Shown here in pieces: positions 55,001 through 64,000 of a stretch of DNA of 64,000 nt. Made by a program: the position numbers and the translations under genes. The notes under the pieces were generated by a model, which worked only from the letters and a program-made list of their open reading frames with translations, ran no database searches and was not told the origin of the DNA. The DNA is from Diphasiastrum complanatum (Eukaryota > Streptophyta > Lycopodiopsida > Lycopodiales > Lycopodiaceae). The stretch's first letter is position 1. Every line of letters begins with the position of its first letter. Where the stretch lies: the NCBI GenBank assembly GCA_029204225.1, contig CM055104.1:27829253-27893252 (forward strand), in the 5' to 3' direction.

Positions 55001-58000
55001 TCATTTTATTTTGTGATCTCATCTTTGTTTTGCCCTTGAAATTTTGGCTTTCTTATCCTTGAAATTTTAACTCTCAATAAAGTTGGTGAGTGTGAGAATA
55101 CAAAAGGATGACTTTGATGTGACTTTCCTAAAGACCTTTTGTGGACTTCAACCATGTTCTTAGGTTTAAAAGATAATTTTTGGTGAGACACCAATGGATT
55201 TAGGTGGTTCTTTCGATAGTATATTTCAATTTTCTAGTGACAAGCTTTGTCACAAACTAATCATTCTTTGTTTTTGTGAGAATGCTCAATGTTAAATAAA
55301 TCTATTCTACCACTTAGTAGTTATATATTCATCCAACCTTTGAACTTTCTTTTATCTTTGTTTGAAAAGCTAAGAGATGTTTAGATATATAATTGTCCAG
55401 TGTTTTTGTCAATAAATAACATTGGTATGTGAAAGCAGCAAGGAGGAAATGAAGGGGATCCAGAACTTGGTACAGTTGTCCATCGTCACACTCCTAAAGC
55501 CAGCTCTTGTTTTGGCGATCTTGCACTTATGTACTTCTTGACCTCTTTTACTCTGCTGTAATTACTTCGATTTGCATGTGACTGGTTTTGTGTTAATTTT
55601 GTCCAATTATTTCCATTCAATAACCTTGTATGCTTGAGCATATGTATCATGGTATTGATTCAAAGTTTGCAATGTCAATGGGTGTACAGGTATAACAAAC
55701 CAAGGCAAGCCTCCATTCGTGCTGTAACAGAGGGAACTCTTTGGACACTGGATCGGGAGGCTTTCAGAGGGTTACTTTTAATGAAGTATACGCATCGATC
55801 TGCTCTCAAGTATCTGAGAAGAGTGGAGGTGCTAGCAAGGCTAACCTTAGGTCAGCTGGTTCGTCTGACAGATACATTATCAGAACTCCAGTTTAGGGAT
55901 GGCGAAACTATTTTAAGAAAGGTGGTCTGATAATTTGACAATCTTCTTATTAAGTGTAGTTTCGAGCTTATGTGTTTCAATTTGCAGTGATAATGATTTT
56001 GCCTTAAACAATTCTGCTTTTCTATTCTAAGCAAGATTTGGACTTAACTCGATATGTTTCTGCAGGATGATGAACTTGATTCATTCTACATCATACATCA
56101 AGGCTTTGTGCAAGTGACATATTATAATGTTGTCGAAGAGGAAAGTTCTCAATCATTTGACGCAAATTTGTTGGGCTTTGATAAAACAAGTGCTAGATCC
56201 CCAGATAAATGCAGATTTGAACAGAAGGGGGAGGGGGCTTATTTTGGTGAGTGGGTGCTTCTGGGTGGTCAATCACAGCCTATCAGTGCAGTTGCAGTTG
56301 GTGATGTAGAGTGTTGGAAAATCAGCAAGGATTCTTTTGAAGCAGCTGTTGGTTCCTTGGAGCAGATTCTTGAAAATGACTCAAAGTATGATTCTTCTAT
56401 TTTCTGCTGTTATTTGTATGCTTTGCCTTTGTTCATACAAGCTGACTGTAAATATCTGCAGATAACCCCGTTTGAAGGAAGTATGTTAAATTATGTTGTG
56501 CATTTATGTGAAATCTAAGGAATGACAATAGTGCATTTTGGTAGGTTGAGGGAAAAAATGGCATTTATGTGGAAGAAGCAGATGCCTCAAGTGGGTGCAA
56601 CTTCTTTTGAGGAGATTGAACTTCCTGACCTGGTCAGCCATTCTTCAAAATCCATAGTATAGCTGTGTAGGATTTTATTTTGTTTGCAAAGGATGAACAA
56701 TATGCTGAGATTGAATATGGAGAAAGTTTGTTCATTTCTTAGTCATGCTATGCTGCATGTACATCAGGAATGGCAAAAGACTGTGTATTCCACAGATTGT
56801 TGTGAGGTTGGCTTAGTTCATCTGAAAGGGTCAGGTACGATATACTTTCTGAAACTGCTATTCTTAAAAGTTTTCTCAACTTTTTGGTTGGTGCTCACCG
56901 CTAAGGTATTGTTATAAGGCCTTGGGTTTCCATTTCTTCTATTCGTCAAGAAGATGTAGGTGACTCGTGTCATTGTGCTGGACTCATGTTATTGGCTTAA
57001 GTAACTCTCTTACACCAGATGGTGCTGGAAATTGCTCTGAAATTAAATTTTGCATGAATAATTAGGGTCAACTAGATTTCTCTCCACTGTTGCTTCGTGT
57101 GGAAATGTTCAGGTCTGCTTATGTCAAAATACGTCGCTGCTGATTTGACATCGTTTTGTGGCAGAACAAGTTGTCAGTATGAAGAGATTTTCAAGGCACA
57201 AAGTTCAGCAGCTCGGTCGTGAGACACAAGTTTGTGTTGAAAGGTCGATCATTGAGGAATTGACTCCATCAATATATGTACCACAAGTGCTTCAAACAGT
57301 GTCTGATGCAAAATATGCAGCTATGTTACTGAATACATGTCTAGCTGGACCACTTTCATCGATTCTAACTTCCCCGTTGGATGAATCTTCTGCTCGTTTT
57401 TTGTCTGCCTCCATTGTCCTTGCATTAGATTTTCTTCATAAAGTAAGTTCTTCTTATTTTCACACTTCAGCTTTTACATTTGACTTTATCTTCTGATTTA
57501 CAGGTAAACAGCATTTTTTTGTTTTACTCGTAACATGCAGATTAAAACCCTTTTGCATCTGCCAACTCATGATTAAAGTAGACTATTGAGTTGCTTATGT
57601 GAGTCTCACCTTTTCGAGTATTATGGTAGCTTTGTCATATCTTAATATCAGGAGCTGTTTTGGCATTGCAACCTCTAGCTTGCTTTTATGCATAAAGAAA
57701 AGACTTTTGTTAGCTTAGGTGCTAGTCTTCTCTGAGTGACCGAGTATTGCAAACCTCAGTATATGTGGTAGTAAGTTCTACCAGTTATAGATTCAAACTT
57801 CAAATTAAAAAGGGAAGGATTGAGGCATGTCTTGAAGCTACTCTATCCAAAAAACCCCTAAAAATTTCCATTTTTATGTAGACCAAAATCAAGGTTTTTC
57901 TTCCATGATAACATATGTAAACTCTACGAATTTTGTCAAATTTGCAAACAAGGTTTGAAGGTCGGAAATGTTTGCTACTTACTATGGGAGCTGAATAGTA

Positions 58001-58346
58001 TGGTGCTAATGTTTGGGATTCTTGTTTTACAGGATGGAGTTGTATATCGCGGGGTATCGCCTGATACATTAATGCTTGATCAGAATGCCCATCTACAGGT
58101 TAGCCCGGGTTGCTGTTACTTTCCATCTAGAGGCGCATTTTCAAGGCATTGAACTTTTAAATCCCATTTCACATGCTTGACTTGGACAAGGTTTGTCTGT
58201 CATGCCCTTGACCTTTGTCGGCAGCTTGTGGACTTCCGTTTTTCAAAAAAGCTGTCTGAAGAGCGAACCTTTACAATTTGTGGAATGGCCGATTTTTTAG
58301 CTCCTGAAGTTGTCAAGGGACATGGACATGGGTTTGGCTCTGATTG
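49742..58346 (+). CDS. PP2C / cyclic-nucleotide-binding / protein kinase fusion (plant PKG-type), 13 exons seen, 3' end missing
   Basis: Exons: 49742-50821, 51528-51659, 51743-52006, 52194-52319, 52465-52527, 55439-55530, 55690-55921, 56066-56385, 56545-56632, 56768-56834, 57165-57442, 58033-58098, 58225-58346. All introns are GT-AG and phases agree, giving 976 codons plus two bases without a stop. Architecture: acylation motif and PP2C, two cNMP-binding domains, kinase. This is the land-plant family of Arabidopsis At2g20050 (about 1.1 thousand residues), so roughly 110-120 C-terminal residues are missing. Start: MGCVFGKS suits N-myristoylation at Gly2 and palmitoylation at Cys3, placing it at membranes. 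The family links cGMP/cAMP signals with opposing phosphatase and kinase activities. Exon 13 ends with a good donor after GFGSDW, but no following WxLGVL exon is seen by 64000. Confidence 0.93.
52194..56632 (+). CDS. tandem cyclic-nucleotide-binding module (exons 4-9)
   Basis: Residues about 493-799. cNBD-A spans exons 4-7: RVYVHAGEIVIRQ, AEDDRFYIVESGEFEVL and the phosphate-binding cassette CFGDLALMYNKPRQASI, with the Arg that contacts the cyclic phosphate and an acidic residue after FG. cNBD-B spans exons 7-9: QFRDGETILRK, LDSFYIIHQGFVQVTY, GAYFGEWVLLGGQSQPISAVAV. In B the position of the conserved Arg is not Arg (GQSQPIS), so it may bind ligand poorly or not at all. Layout is like the regulatory part of PKA/PKG. 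Exons are short and intron 5 (52528-55438, 2.9 kb) contains a hAT remnant. Confidence 0.9.
54200..54510 (+). pseudogene. decayed hAT transposase fragment in intron 5
   Basis: Across frames the plus strand reads ASIFREMMQRL, then KKELDSICAAWSTFGCSMKV and DGWRDIV followed after a stop by RPIRNI. This matches the DUF659 region of plant hAT transposases (W..GCSIM.DGW.D...RPLIN), also seen in the element at 60.9-63.8 kb. The wider GC-richer part of the intron, about 53250-54620, is probably the rest of the same insertion. Termini and target duplication not identified. Confidence 0.6.
56768..58346 (+). CDS. protein kinase module, N-lobe to activation segment (exons 10-13)
   Basis: Residues about 800-977. 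AGC-like kinase order: STDCCEVGLVHLKGS in place of a Gly-rich loop, the likely ATP-anchoring Lys in VVSMKRFSRHKV, CLAGPLSSILTSP at the hinge, YRGVSPDTLMLDQNAHLQ for the catalytic loop, LVDFRFSKKL for DFG, and ICGMADFLAPEVV (normally CGTPEYLAPE). HRDLKPEN reads YRGVSPDT, so the catalytic Asp, Lys and Asn positions are Gly, Ser and Thr, and DFG is DFR. As far as I recall, similar changes occur in the family, so this is probably a family trait rather than decay; whether it phosphorylates is open. The C-lobe after SDW is not in the window. Confidence 0.88.
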
Positions 58347-60402
58347 GTGAGTTTCTGCTTCACTCTCATTGATTAGTTTATCCTTCACATTTAGTTCTTG
58401 ACATTGTGATTTTATCAAGAGCTATTGGAACTGGATATACAAATCATGAGAAGATGCTAGGGATTATAGTTAACATTGTTGGGATGAGTACATGTACACC
58501 ATATACATGATCAATAACAGGCAGCAAGATTATGGATATAATGTAACTGGCTGTAACACTTGTCTTGAAGCATTGGGTGGCCTATGCCAGGTTTGTTGAG
58601 GTTATGTGATAGCAATGATGGTGTGACCCATTAATGGCTATCTCTGTCATTGTGAAATAAAATTGACAATTAAACAATGAAGTATGGAGAAGTTTTATAT
58701 GATGACACTGGACTAAAGGCTTAAGCTTAGTGACATACATGGAAGCTTAAGAGGACTGACAAATTGGTCATGAAAGAATGTTTGTTGACTTGCATCAGAA
58801 TGGTATATGAAAGTCAATGAAAACCAGAAGTTGAACAAAATGGGCAGATAGATGAAAGTTGCAACTAGTATTGAGAGAAACCAGGGTAGTATCACGTGAT
58901 ATGGAATATCCATACAAACTCTCTCATCACCCCAAAAAATAGCTTGCAAAATCCCTTTAAAACCTGTCTGCATGTATAAACATCAATGCCCGTATTTCTA
59001 TAGTCCAAAATTTTTTGCAGAGACGTAGCAGAACAATGTAATTGATGACTATTTACTTCACTTATCTTGTTGATTGAGCTCTAATGTGGTTCTAATCTAG
59101 TTAATGGTTTTTATTTTCTTTCATTTTCTTTCTTCATGTTCTGTACTTCATGCCAGACCATGTTATTTTTTCTACTGTCGATCATGTTCACATCTTGTTT
59201 CTTCTTTGGTGCATCCAACAGAACAGTTTTTGTATCCTTTATATGGTGTCTGTTTTCTTGTTATTCTTGTTTGTAGCTTACTGTAACTGATTCAGTTTCT
59301 TACATAGTTCTGTACGGGCATGTATGGACCTCCATTCTGTAAGTGTTCTGGACGAATTTATATATTCTTCGTTAGAAGCTGTACCTAAGAACCCATACCT
59401 GAAAATCTCTAGCCAGAAACCTGTACGAATAAGTCATAGCTTGAAACCTGTAGGTAAAACTCGCAGCCATAAACCTGCAGGTCAAGCTTGTTCTGTACCG
59501 CCAGAAACCATAGCCAGATTTCTGTGGTTTAAGCTCAAAATTTTCTTATTTCGTTTTGTACTTTTTAGTACGAAATGGGCTTCTACGGTTTCTTGTTTCA
59601 GTGATTTTTTCTTAACTCATTCTTGTTGATTTTCGTTTATTTCTTAATTAAAGTTAGGTCTACCCAAGAAAATTTTCATTTTCTGGAAACAAAGATGATG
59701 TGCTATTGTGTGGAGATCAAATCACCATGATTGCTGGTGTCATTTCTAGACTCTCATTCTGAGTAACGAGTTTCTATATCTCAATCTGATGAATAGAGAT
59801 TCTTCTATCATTTTACTCCGCTTCTTGATGAATTTTTGTCAGATAGCATTCGTTTGTGTGTCCTCATTGACCTATCTTTTTGAGGGAGTCTTGCCTTTGC
59901 CTAATCTAATTCTGAATGTTTTAGATTCACTTTATTGCCCAAAATGCCACTTGGTGGTGGTTTTGGTTTTGTGTGCCTAGGAGTAGAGTTACATTCTCTT
60001 GTGATGAATGGCTTGTTTCACTTGTTAATTTGTAGCATGGATCCGGAACAAGCCTTCCAGACTGTGGAATCAGTTTCTTCTGAATTTATTTTTTCAACTA
60101 AAAAGTGAAAAAGAAACTTCAAAAACTAATCTCTAGCATAGAATAACAATTTTTTGTAAGTGCTAAAATTTTTACAAACCCTATATAGTAACCCTTTTTT
60201 ACAGATTCAACCCCCAAAAAAAACCACCAGCTACGTTCTGGGAAACCCTAATTGCATTTTTGGGAACCCCTTGATAATCTTCTATTATGTTCGCCCATAG
60301 AATTAATGAACCGTCCACCACGGTTCTGAGAACCGTATAGTGAACCGTACGGTTGTCAGAATATTTTACCTGGAACTGTGGTGAACCATATAGATCAGAC
60401 AT
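58347..60402 (+). other. intron 13 (start) of the kinase gene, no exon recognised
   Basis: Begins with a canonical donor (GTGAGTTTC). No exon starting with the expected kinase W-G/A-LGV continuation was found on the plus strand. It contains a short imperfect repeat around GAAACCTGTA / AAACCTGCAGG (59400-59490) and repeated GAACCGT motifs (60308-60350). Confidence 0.6.
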
Positions 60403-60560
60403 GAGGGTCCGGGCCGGACGCGTGCTTTTCGCGTCCGCGTCCGACGCCCGGACGCGTCCAACCCCCGGACCCGGGGTCGGACTCGTCTAATTTTTTTTTT
60501 GGACGTGTCCGGCAGACGCGTCCAGCGTCCCGGACGCGGGCGCGTTTTTCTAATTAAAAA
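60403..60560. repeat. hAT terminal and subterminal GGACGCG repeats
   Basis: Multiple direct and inverted copies of GGACGCG(T)CC / CGCGTCC within about 150 bp, e.g. CCGGACGCGTGC, CGCGTCCGCGTCCGACG, CCCGGACGCGTCC, GACGCGTCCAGCGTCCCGGACGCGGGCGCG. Probable transposase-binding sites. Terminal bases are inferred from hAT ends that often contain AGGG. Confidence 0.65.
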
Positions 60561-60744
60561 AAAAAACAGACAAGCGCGCGGGCAGCGGAACAGTCTGCAG
60601 AACGTTCTGGCCCCTGGGCCAGCGAGAGAGGAGAGAAAGAGGGCGGGAGAGAGAGCTATGGTGGGTGAGGGAGAGCTATGTTGTGCATGTGGGTGGGTTA
60701 TGGGGTGTGTGTGTGTGTTGAATTGTGTGTGTGGGTTAGTTGAT

Positions 60745-60753
60745 TTGTGTGTG

Positions 60754-60815
<62 letters not shown>
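60745..60815. repeat. (GT)n/(GA)n microsatellite
   Basis: A GT-rich run passes into GA dinucleotides at about 60768-60815. A second GA run is at 60924-60973, directly before the transposase zinc finger. Confidence 0.95.
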
Positions 60816-60819
<4 letters not shown>

Positions 60820-60905
60820 TGTGTGTGTGTGTGAGTTTAGGGTTTAGGGTCTGCATGCTTGGGTGTGGATTTAGGAGGAGAGAGAGAGAGAGATATTAGA
60901 TTTGT

Positions 60906-60920
60906 GTGCTTGTGCGTGTG

Positions 60921-60977
<57 letters not shown>

Positions 60978-63830
60978 CGCTCGTCCCATTGGGATGAGGT
61001 GGAGTTGTTGCCAGACAAAAAGTGGCGTTGCCCTTTTTGTCGAAAGCAGTTTACAGGGAACGCCTCTCGGGTTCGAGCACATTTGGGGGGATTGCGAGTC
61101 CTACCCACAGGGGGATGCCTGTGGGTCGGCGTTCGTATGGTCATCCCCTCTGCGGAGAGGGCTCGCATTCTCGACACATATGCTGAGCTAGGTGCTGAGG
61201 CCGGCGAGCCATCCACAGATGCCGCAGACTCCGCTTCCATTGGTGCACCCACTGCCACCGCCCCCGCCACGGCCACCACCCCCGCCGCCACATCCGCACC
61301 CGCCACCGCCTCTGCCGCCTCCTCCGCCACCGCCACCCCCACCCCCTCCAATAGTACTCCCCATGGATCCACAGCCTCCACTGTTGCACCTACGCCTGTG
61401 CCACCACCTTCAGATCTGCACGGTCCGTCTGCATCCTCCGCTTCGGCACCTACGCCTATGCCACCACCTCTAGATCCGCATCGAGGCACCAGACAGATGT
61501 CCATGTCGGGATCTTTCAGAGAGGGGCAGCACATAGAGGCCACCAGGACCATAGCGCAGATGTTCTATGACCTGAACCTCCCCAATATCATGGCATCATC
61601 CCGCATCTTTCGAGAGGCTATCTCGAAAGTTGCAGTCTGCGGGCTTGGCTACACACCACCCACAACCGACGGGCTTCGTGGCCCTTTGCTCCAGGAACGG
61701 GTTGCATCTGTCAGAGAGAGACTAGCTGTATTGCAAGAGGCTTGGGATAGATACGGCTGCTCCATCATGGCTGATGGGTGGACTGATCGTCGTAGACGTC
61801 CACTCATCAACGTCATTGTTTCCAGCTACCCCGCAGCGTCGACGCCTCTGAGGCAAGGAGAGTGTAGAGTGTACACGGTCGAATACATCTACGACATCAT
61901 CCGTGCGGCGATAGAGGAGGTTGGGCCACAACGCGTTGTCCAGGCAATTTTTTTTTCTTCAGTTGCTTGATACAAATGTTTCAATAGTTTTCGATTGATT
62001 GCAATGTGTTTCCAAGTTGTGCATTAATCGTATCAATTGATCGCGATAGGTTGTGACGGACAATGCGTCCAACTGCCGCGGTATGGGGGAGCTTCTTATG
62101 GCAGAGTACCCCTCCATTGTGTGGACTTCATGTGCCGCACATTCACTGGACCTCCTCCTACATTCCATCCAGCGCCTGCCTTGGGTCAGTGAGATTCTCA
62201 CGAGGGCACTTGCGGTTGTGGACTTCGTCACACGCAAGCGCCGCACCACCGCCCTTTTCCGCACATTCAGCAGGTAAGATGCTACTTATTTTTTGGCTCG
62301 TTTACAGTTATGCTTCTTATTTTTTCGCTCGTTCCGTGTATGCCTCTCATTCCGTTTGTCAATGCAGGCTCGACTTGAACCCGCTTCGCCTTTCAGTTCA
62401 TTATGCTTGAGCGGCTACACAAGCTCAAGGGTGATTTGCGGCGCATGGCTACTTCTGCAGAGTTTACAACCATGGACCTGTCCACGACCCCAGAGGGCTT
62501 GGCCTTCCATGAGATCCTCTTCATGGAGCCTTTCTGGGTTGATGTGCAGCAGCTCATGGACGTCATGTGCCCCATCTACTCTGTTTCGAGGCTTGTTGAT
62601 CGCGAGGGGTTCACGATGGGCCTCCTATACGAGTTCATGGACCGCATAGGCGAGTCTCTCCAGCGTTCTGAGCTGGACCGTGCCAGGTATAACTTTTCCG
62701 TCTCACCATCTTTCCTTTCATTTGCACTCTGTTTCGTCTTGTTGCCGCAGCACGCAATCGTGTAATTGTTGCCTCCACATGGTATGGTCCACAGGTTGGA
62801 GCCTATTAGGTGGTTGTGGCAGCGATGATGGGATAAGTTTCACCGGCCCATTCACAGTGTGGCCCACATATTGCATCCGCTGTTTCAGAGCGAGAGGCAG
62901 TACGACGATGCAGAGCTGCGTGCGGATTGGTTCTCATACATCCGCCTCCTCAGCAGCGACACTGATATCCGCAGCAGGCTCGAGGAGCAGAGGCTGAGTT
63001 ACAGGTAAACTCTTGCTCTATCGTTTGCTTTCGTTCGCTCAATTTCCCTGCGCAGGCTGCTGCTCAATTTCAGGCACTGTCTGGGGCTGTTCAGCAAGGA
63101 CCTTGCACGTGTTCGAGAGAACAGGCTTATGCCTGTATCATGGCGGGATAGCTACGGCACTGGACAGCCAGACCTGAGGACGCTCGCGTTCCGAGTCCTT
63201 TCACAGGTATGTTATCTAATCTCATTCATCCAACCAGTTTCCGCATTGTCTCTACAAGGTCGGGACTCACGAAAGTGGCTGCCAATTAATGTAGGATTGT
63301 TCTGCTTGCGTGTGCGAGCGGACCTGGTCAGCGTTCAGCCTTGTTCACACGAACAGGCGGAACTGCCTCACGATTGAGCGATGCAATGACTTGGTGTACT
63401 GCAACACCAACACCAGGGTGGTTCGACGTATCGCGGACAGCATGAGAGCAGGAGGCGTATGCTCCCTACTGTTGCAGGTATATGTCTATGCTCTATCGTT
63501 TGCTCTCATATTAGTTTAAGACAATCAATTTAATGCCCTCACGATTGCTTCGGCTATTCTCACGAATGATTGCCTTGTTCCAGCGGCCGATCCTGAGGCA
63601 GAGCCAGAGGTTGATCTAGACGAGGCCGCTCGGCGCGCTCTGCGGGGTGATCCTGAGGATGTTCTGATACCGAGGAGCCTACCCTCCTCCCTGCTGACGT
63701 TCCATTGCCCTCCTCCTCTGATAAGCCCACATATGATTCCGACGAGACGGTCGACATTGCAGGGGATTGTTAGAATCCCCATCGTCATGCCGGTCATTGC
63801 TAAAGCACAAACATGTGACGAACGCTAGGT
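60906..63830 (+). pseudogene. hAT transposase (BED finger, DUF659, dimerisation domain), defective
   Basis: Exons inferred: to 61943, 62050-62273, 62368-62686, 62795-63004, 63074-63206, 63295-63477, from 63594. Domains: BED finger WRCPFCRKQFTGNASRVRAHL with a Cys 12 residues after the His; Ala/Pro/Thr-rich linker; DUF659 (IFREAI, DRYGCSIMADGWTDRRRRPL, then VVTDNASNCRGMG, SCAAHSLDLLL); TRFAFQFIMLERL; and the C-terminal dimerisation region (RTLAFRVLSQ, CVCERTWSAFSLVHTNRRNCL, NDLVYCNTN). The first intron has a GC donor (CAG/GCAATT). Defects: a one-base shift near 62383 and a TGA in exon 4 (before WDKFHRPIH). No ATG is in frame before the finger; the (GA)n tract precedes it, so the true start is unclear. 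Confidence 0.85.
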
Positions 63831-64000
63831 TACCACCCCCGTGCACTGGAGCTACAGACCACCATCAAGCAAGCTCGGATCTCATGTAAGCCATGGTGTC
63901 CCATACCACCATGCCTTACCCTCGACCCTTGCCTACCTACATCCTGAGGCCTAGATACTCGTCCTGACCTGACCACCAGTGGAAGAGCTCTTCATTCTCC
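63831..64000. other. hAT 3' region, no further feature
   Basis: Non-coding sequence after the transposase; the right terminal repeat is not reached. Confidence 0.4.

Larger units (their letters stand above)
60403..64000 (+). mobile_element. hAT transposon, left end to window edge
   Basis: From about 60403 (GAGGGTCCGGGCCGGACGCG) the composition changes sharply to GC-rich DNA with repeated GGACGCG-type motifs, as in hAT subterminal regions, followed by microsatellites and a multi-exon transposase. The right end lies outside the window, so the 8-bp target duplication cannot be checked. It sits downstream of the last visible kinase exon in the same orientation as the gene, probably inside intron 13. 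Confidence 0.75.

Noticed and set aside
61192-61473. Proline-rich 93-codon frame
   Set aside because: Out-of-frame shadow of the Ala/Pro/Thr-rich linker in the hAT transposase, whose frame has BED and DUF659 domains.

Overview
The window is nuclear DNA of a land plant with a large, repeat-rich genome. About 48 kb of nested, mostly decayed transposable elements precede one well-preserved host gene, whose introns also carry transposon sequence. Organism evidence: the host gene is a protein phosphatase 2C / tandem cyclic-nucleotide-binding / protein-kinase fusion (the Arabidopsis At2g20050 type, also called plant PKG), an architecture known from land plants. It is surrounded by Ty1/copia, Ty3/gypsy, CACTA and hAT elements. 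Long introns and heavy nesting would fit a fern, a gymnosperm or a large angiosperm genome; the sequence alone does not decide.

1-4.5 kb: minus-strand Ty1/copia element A (RT, gag-protease, leader, PBS, probable 5' LTR) whose integrase is deleted. 4.8-6.1 kb: a diverged tandem duplication with (CT)n. 8.1-10.5 kb: plus-strand Ty3/gypsy remnant (integrase C-terminus, polypurine tract, probable 3' LTR). 10.9-11.1 kb: a 200-bp (CT)n plus (CA)n tract. 13.8-17.3 kb: copia fragments around a histone-H3-like pseudogene fragment with a MARTKQTAR start and a CENH3-like LLIP stretch.

18473-34572: a minus-strand Ty3/gypsy element with TG..CA LTRs, a perfect 5-bp target duplication (AAGAG), PBS, polypurine tract, gag, protease, RT, RNase H, integrase and a long extra sense ORF between pol and the 3' LTR. 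Its gag is split by a composite CACTA transposon (27969-32751, AAA target duplication) that itself carries two copies of the CACTA right end flanking a second gypsy pol fragment.

34.6-36.8 kb: an unidentified ORF followed by a polypurine-like tract and LTR-like DNA. 36.8-39.6 kb: minus-strand copia element B (gag-protease-integrase-partial RT). Its leader/LTR region was invaded by a 6.46-kb non-coding LTR retrotransposon (40430-46891; 478/479-bp LTRs; flanks CATCC/CTTCC). The rest of copia B's probable 5' LTR resumes at 46892-47261.

48.4-58.3 kb and probably beyond: the PP2C-cNBD-kinase gene, plus strand. I can place 13 exons with GT-AG borders and consistent phase (about 977 codons). The kinase C-lobe is not in the window, so the next intron is at least 5.6 kb or the gene is broken. 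Intron 5 holds a decayed hAT transposase fragment. The DNA after exon 13 holds a larger hAT element from about 60.4 kb to the window edge, with GC-rich subterminal repeats and a recognisable multi-exon transposase that carries a frameshift and a stop.
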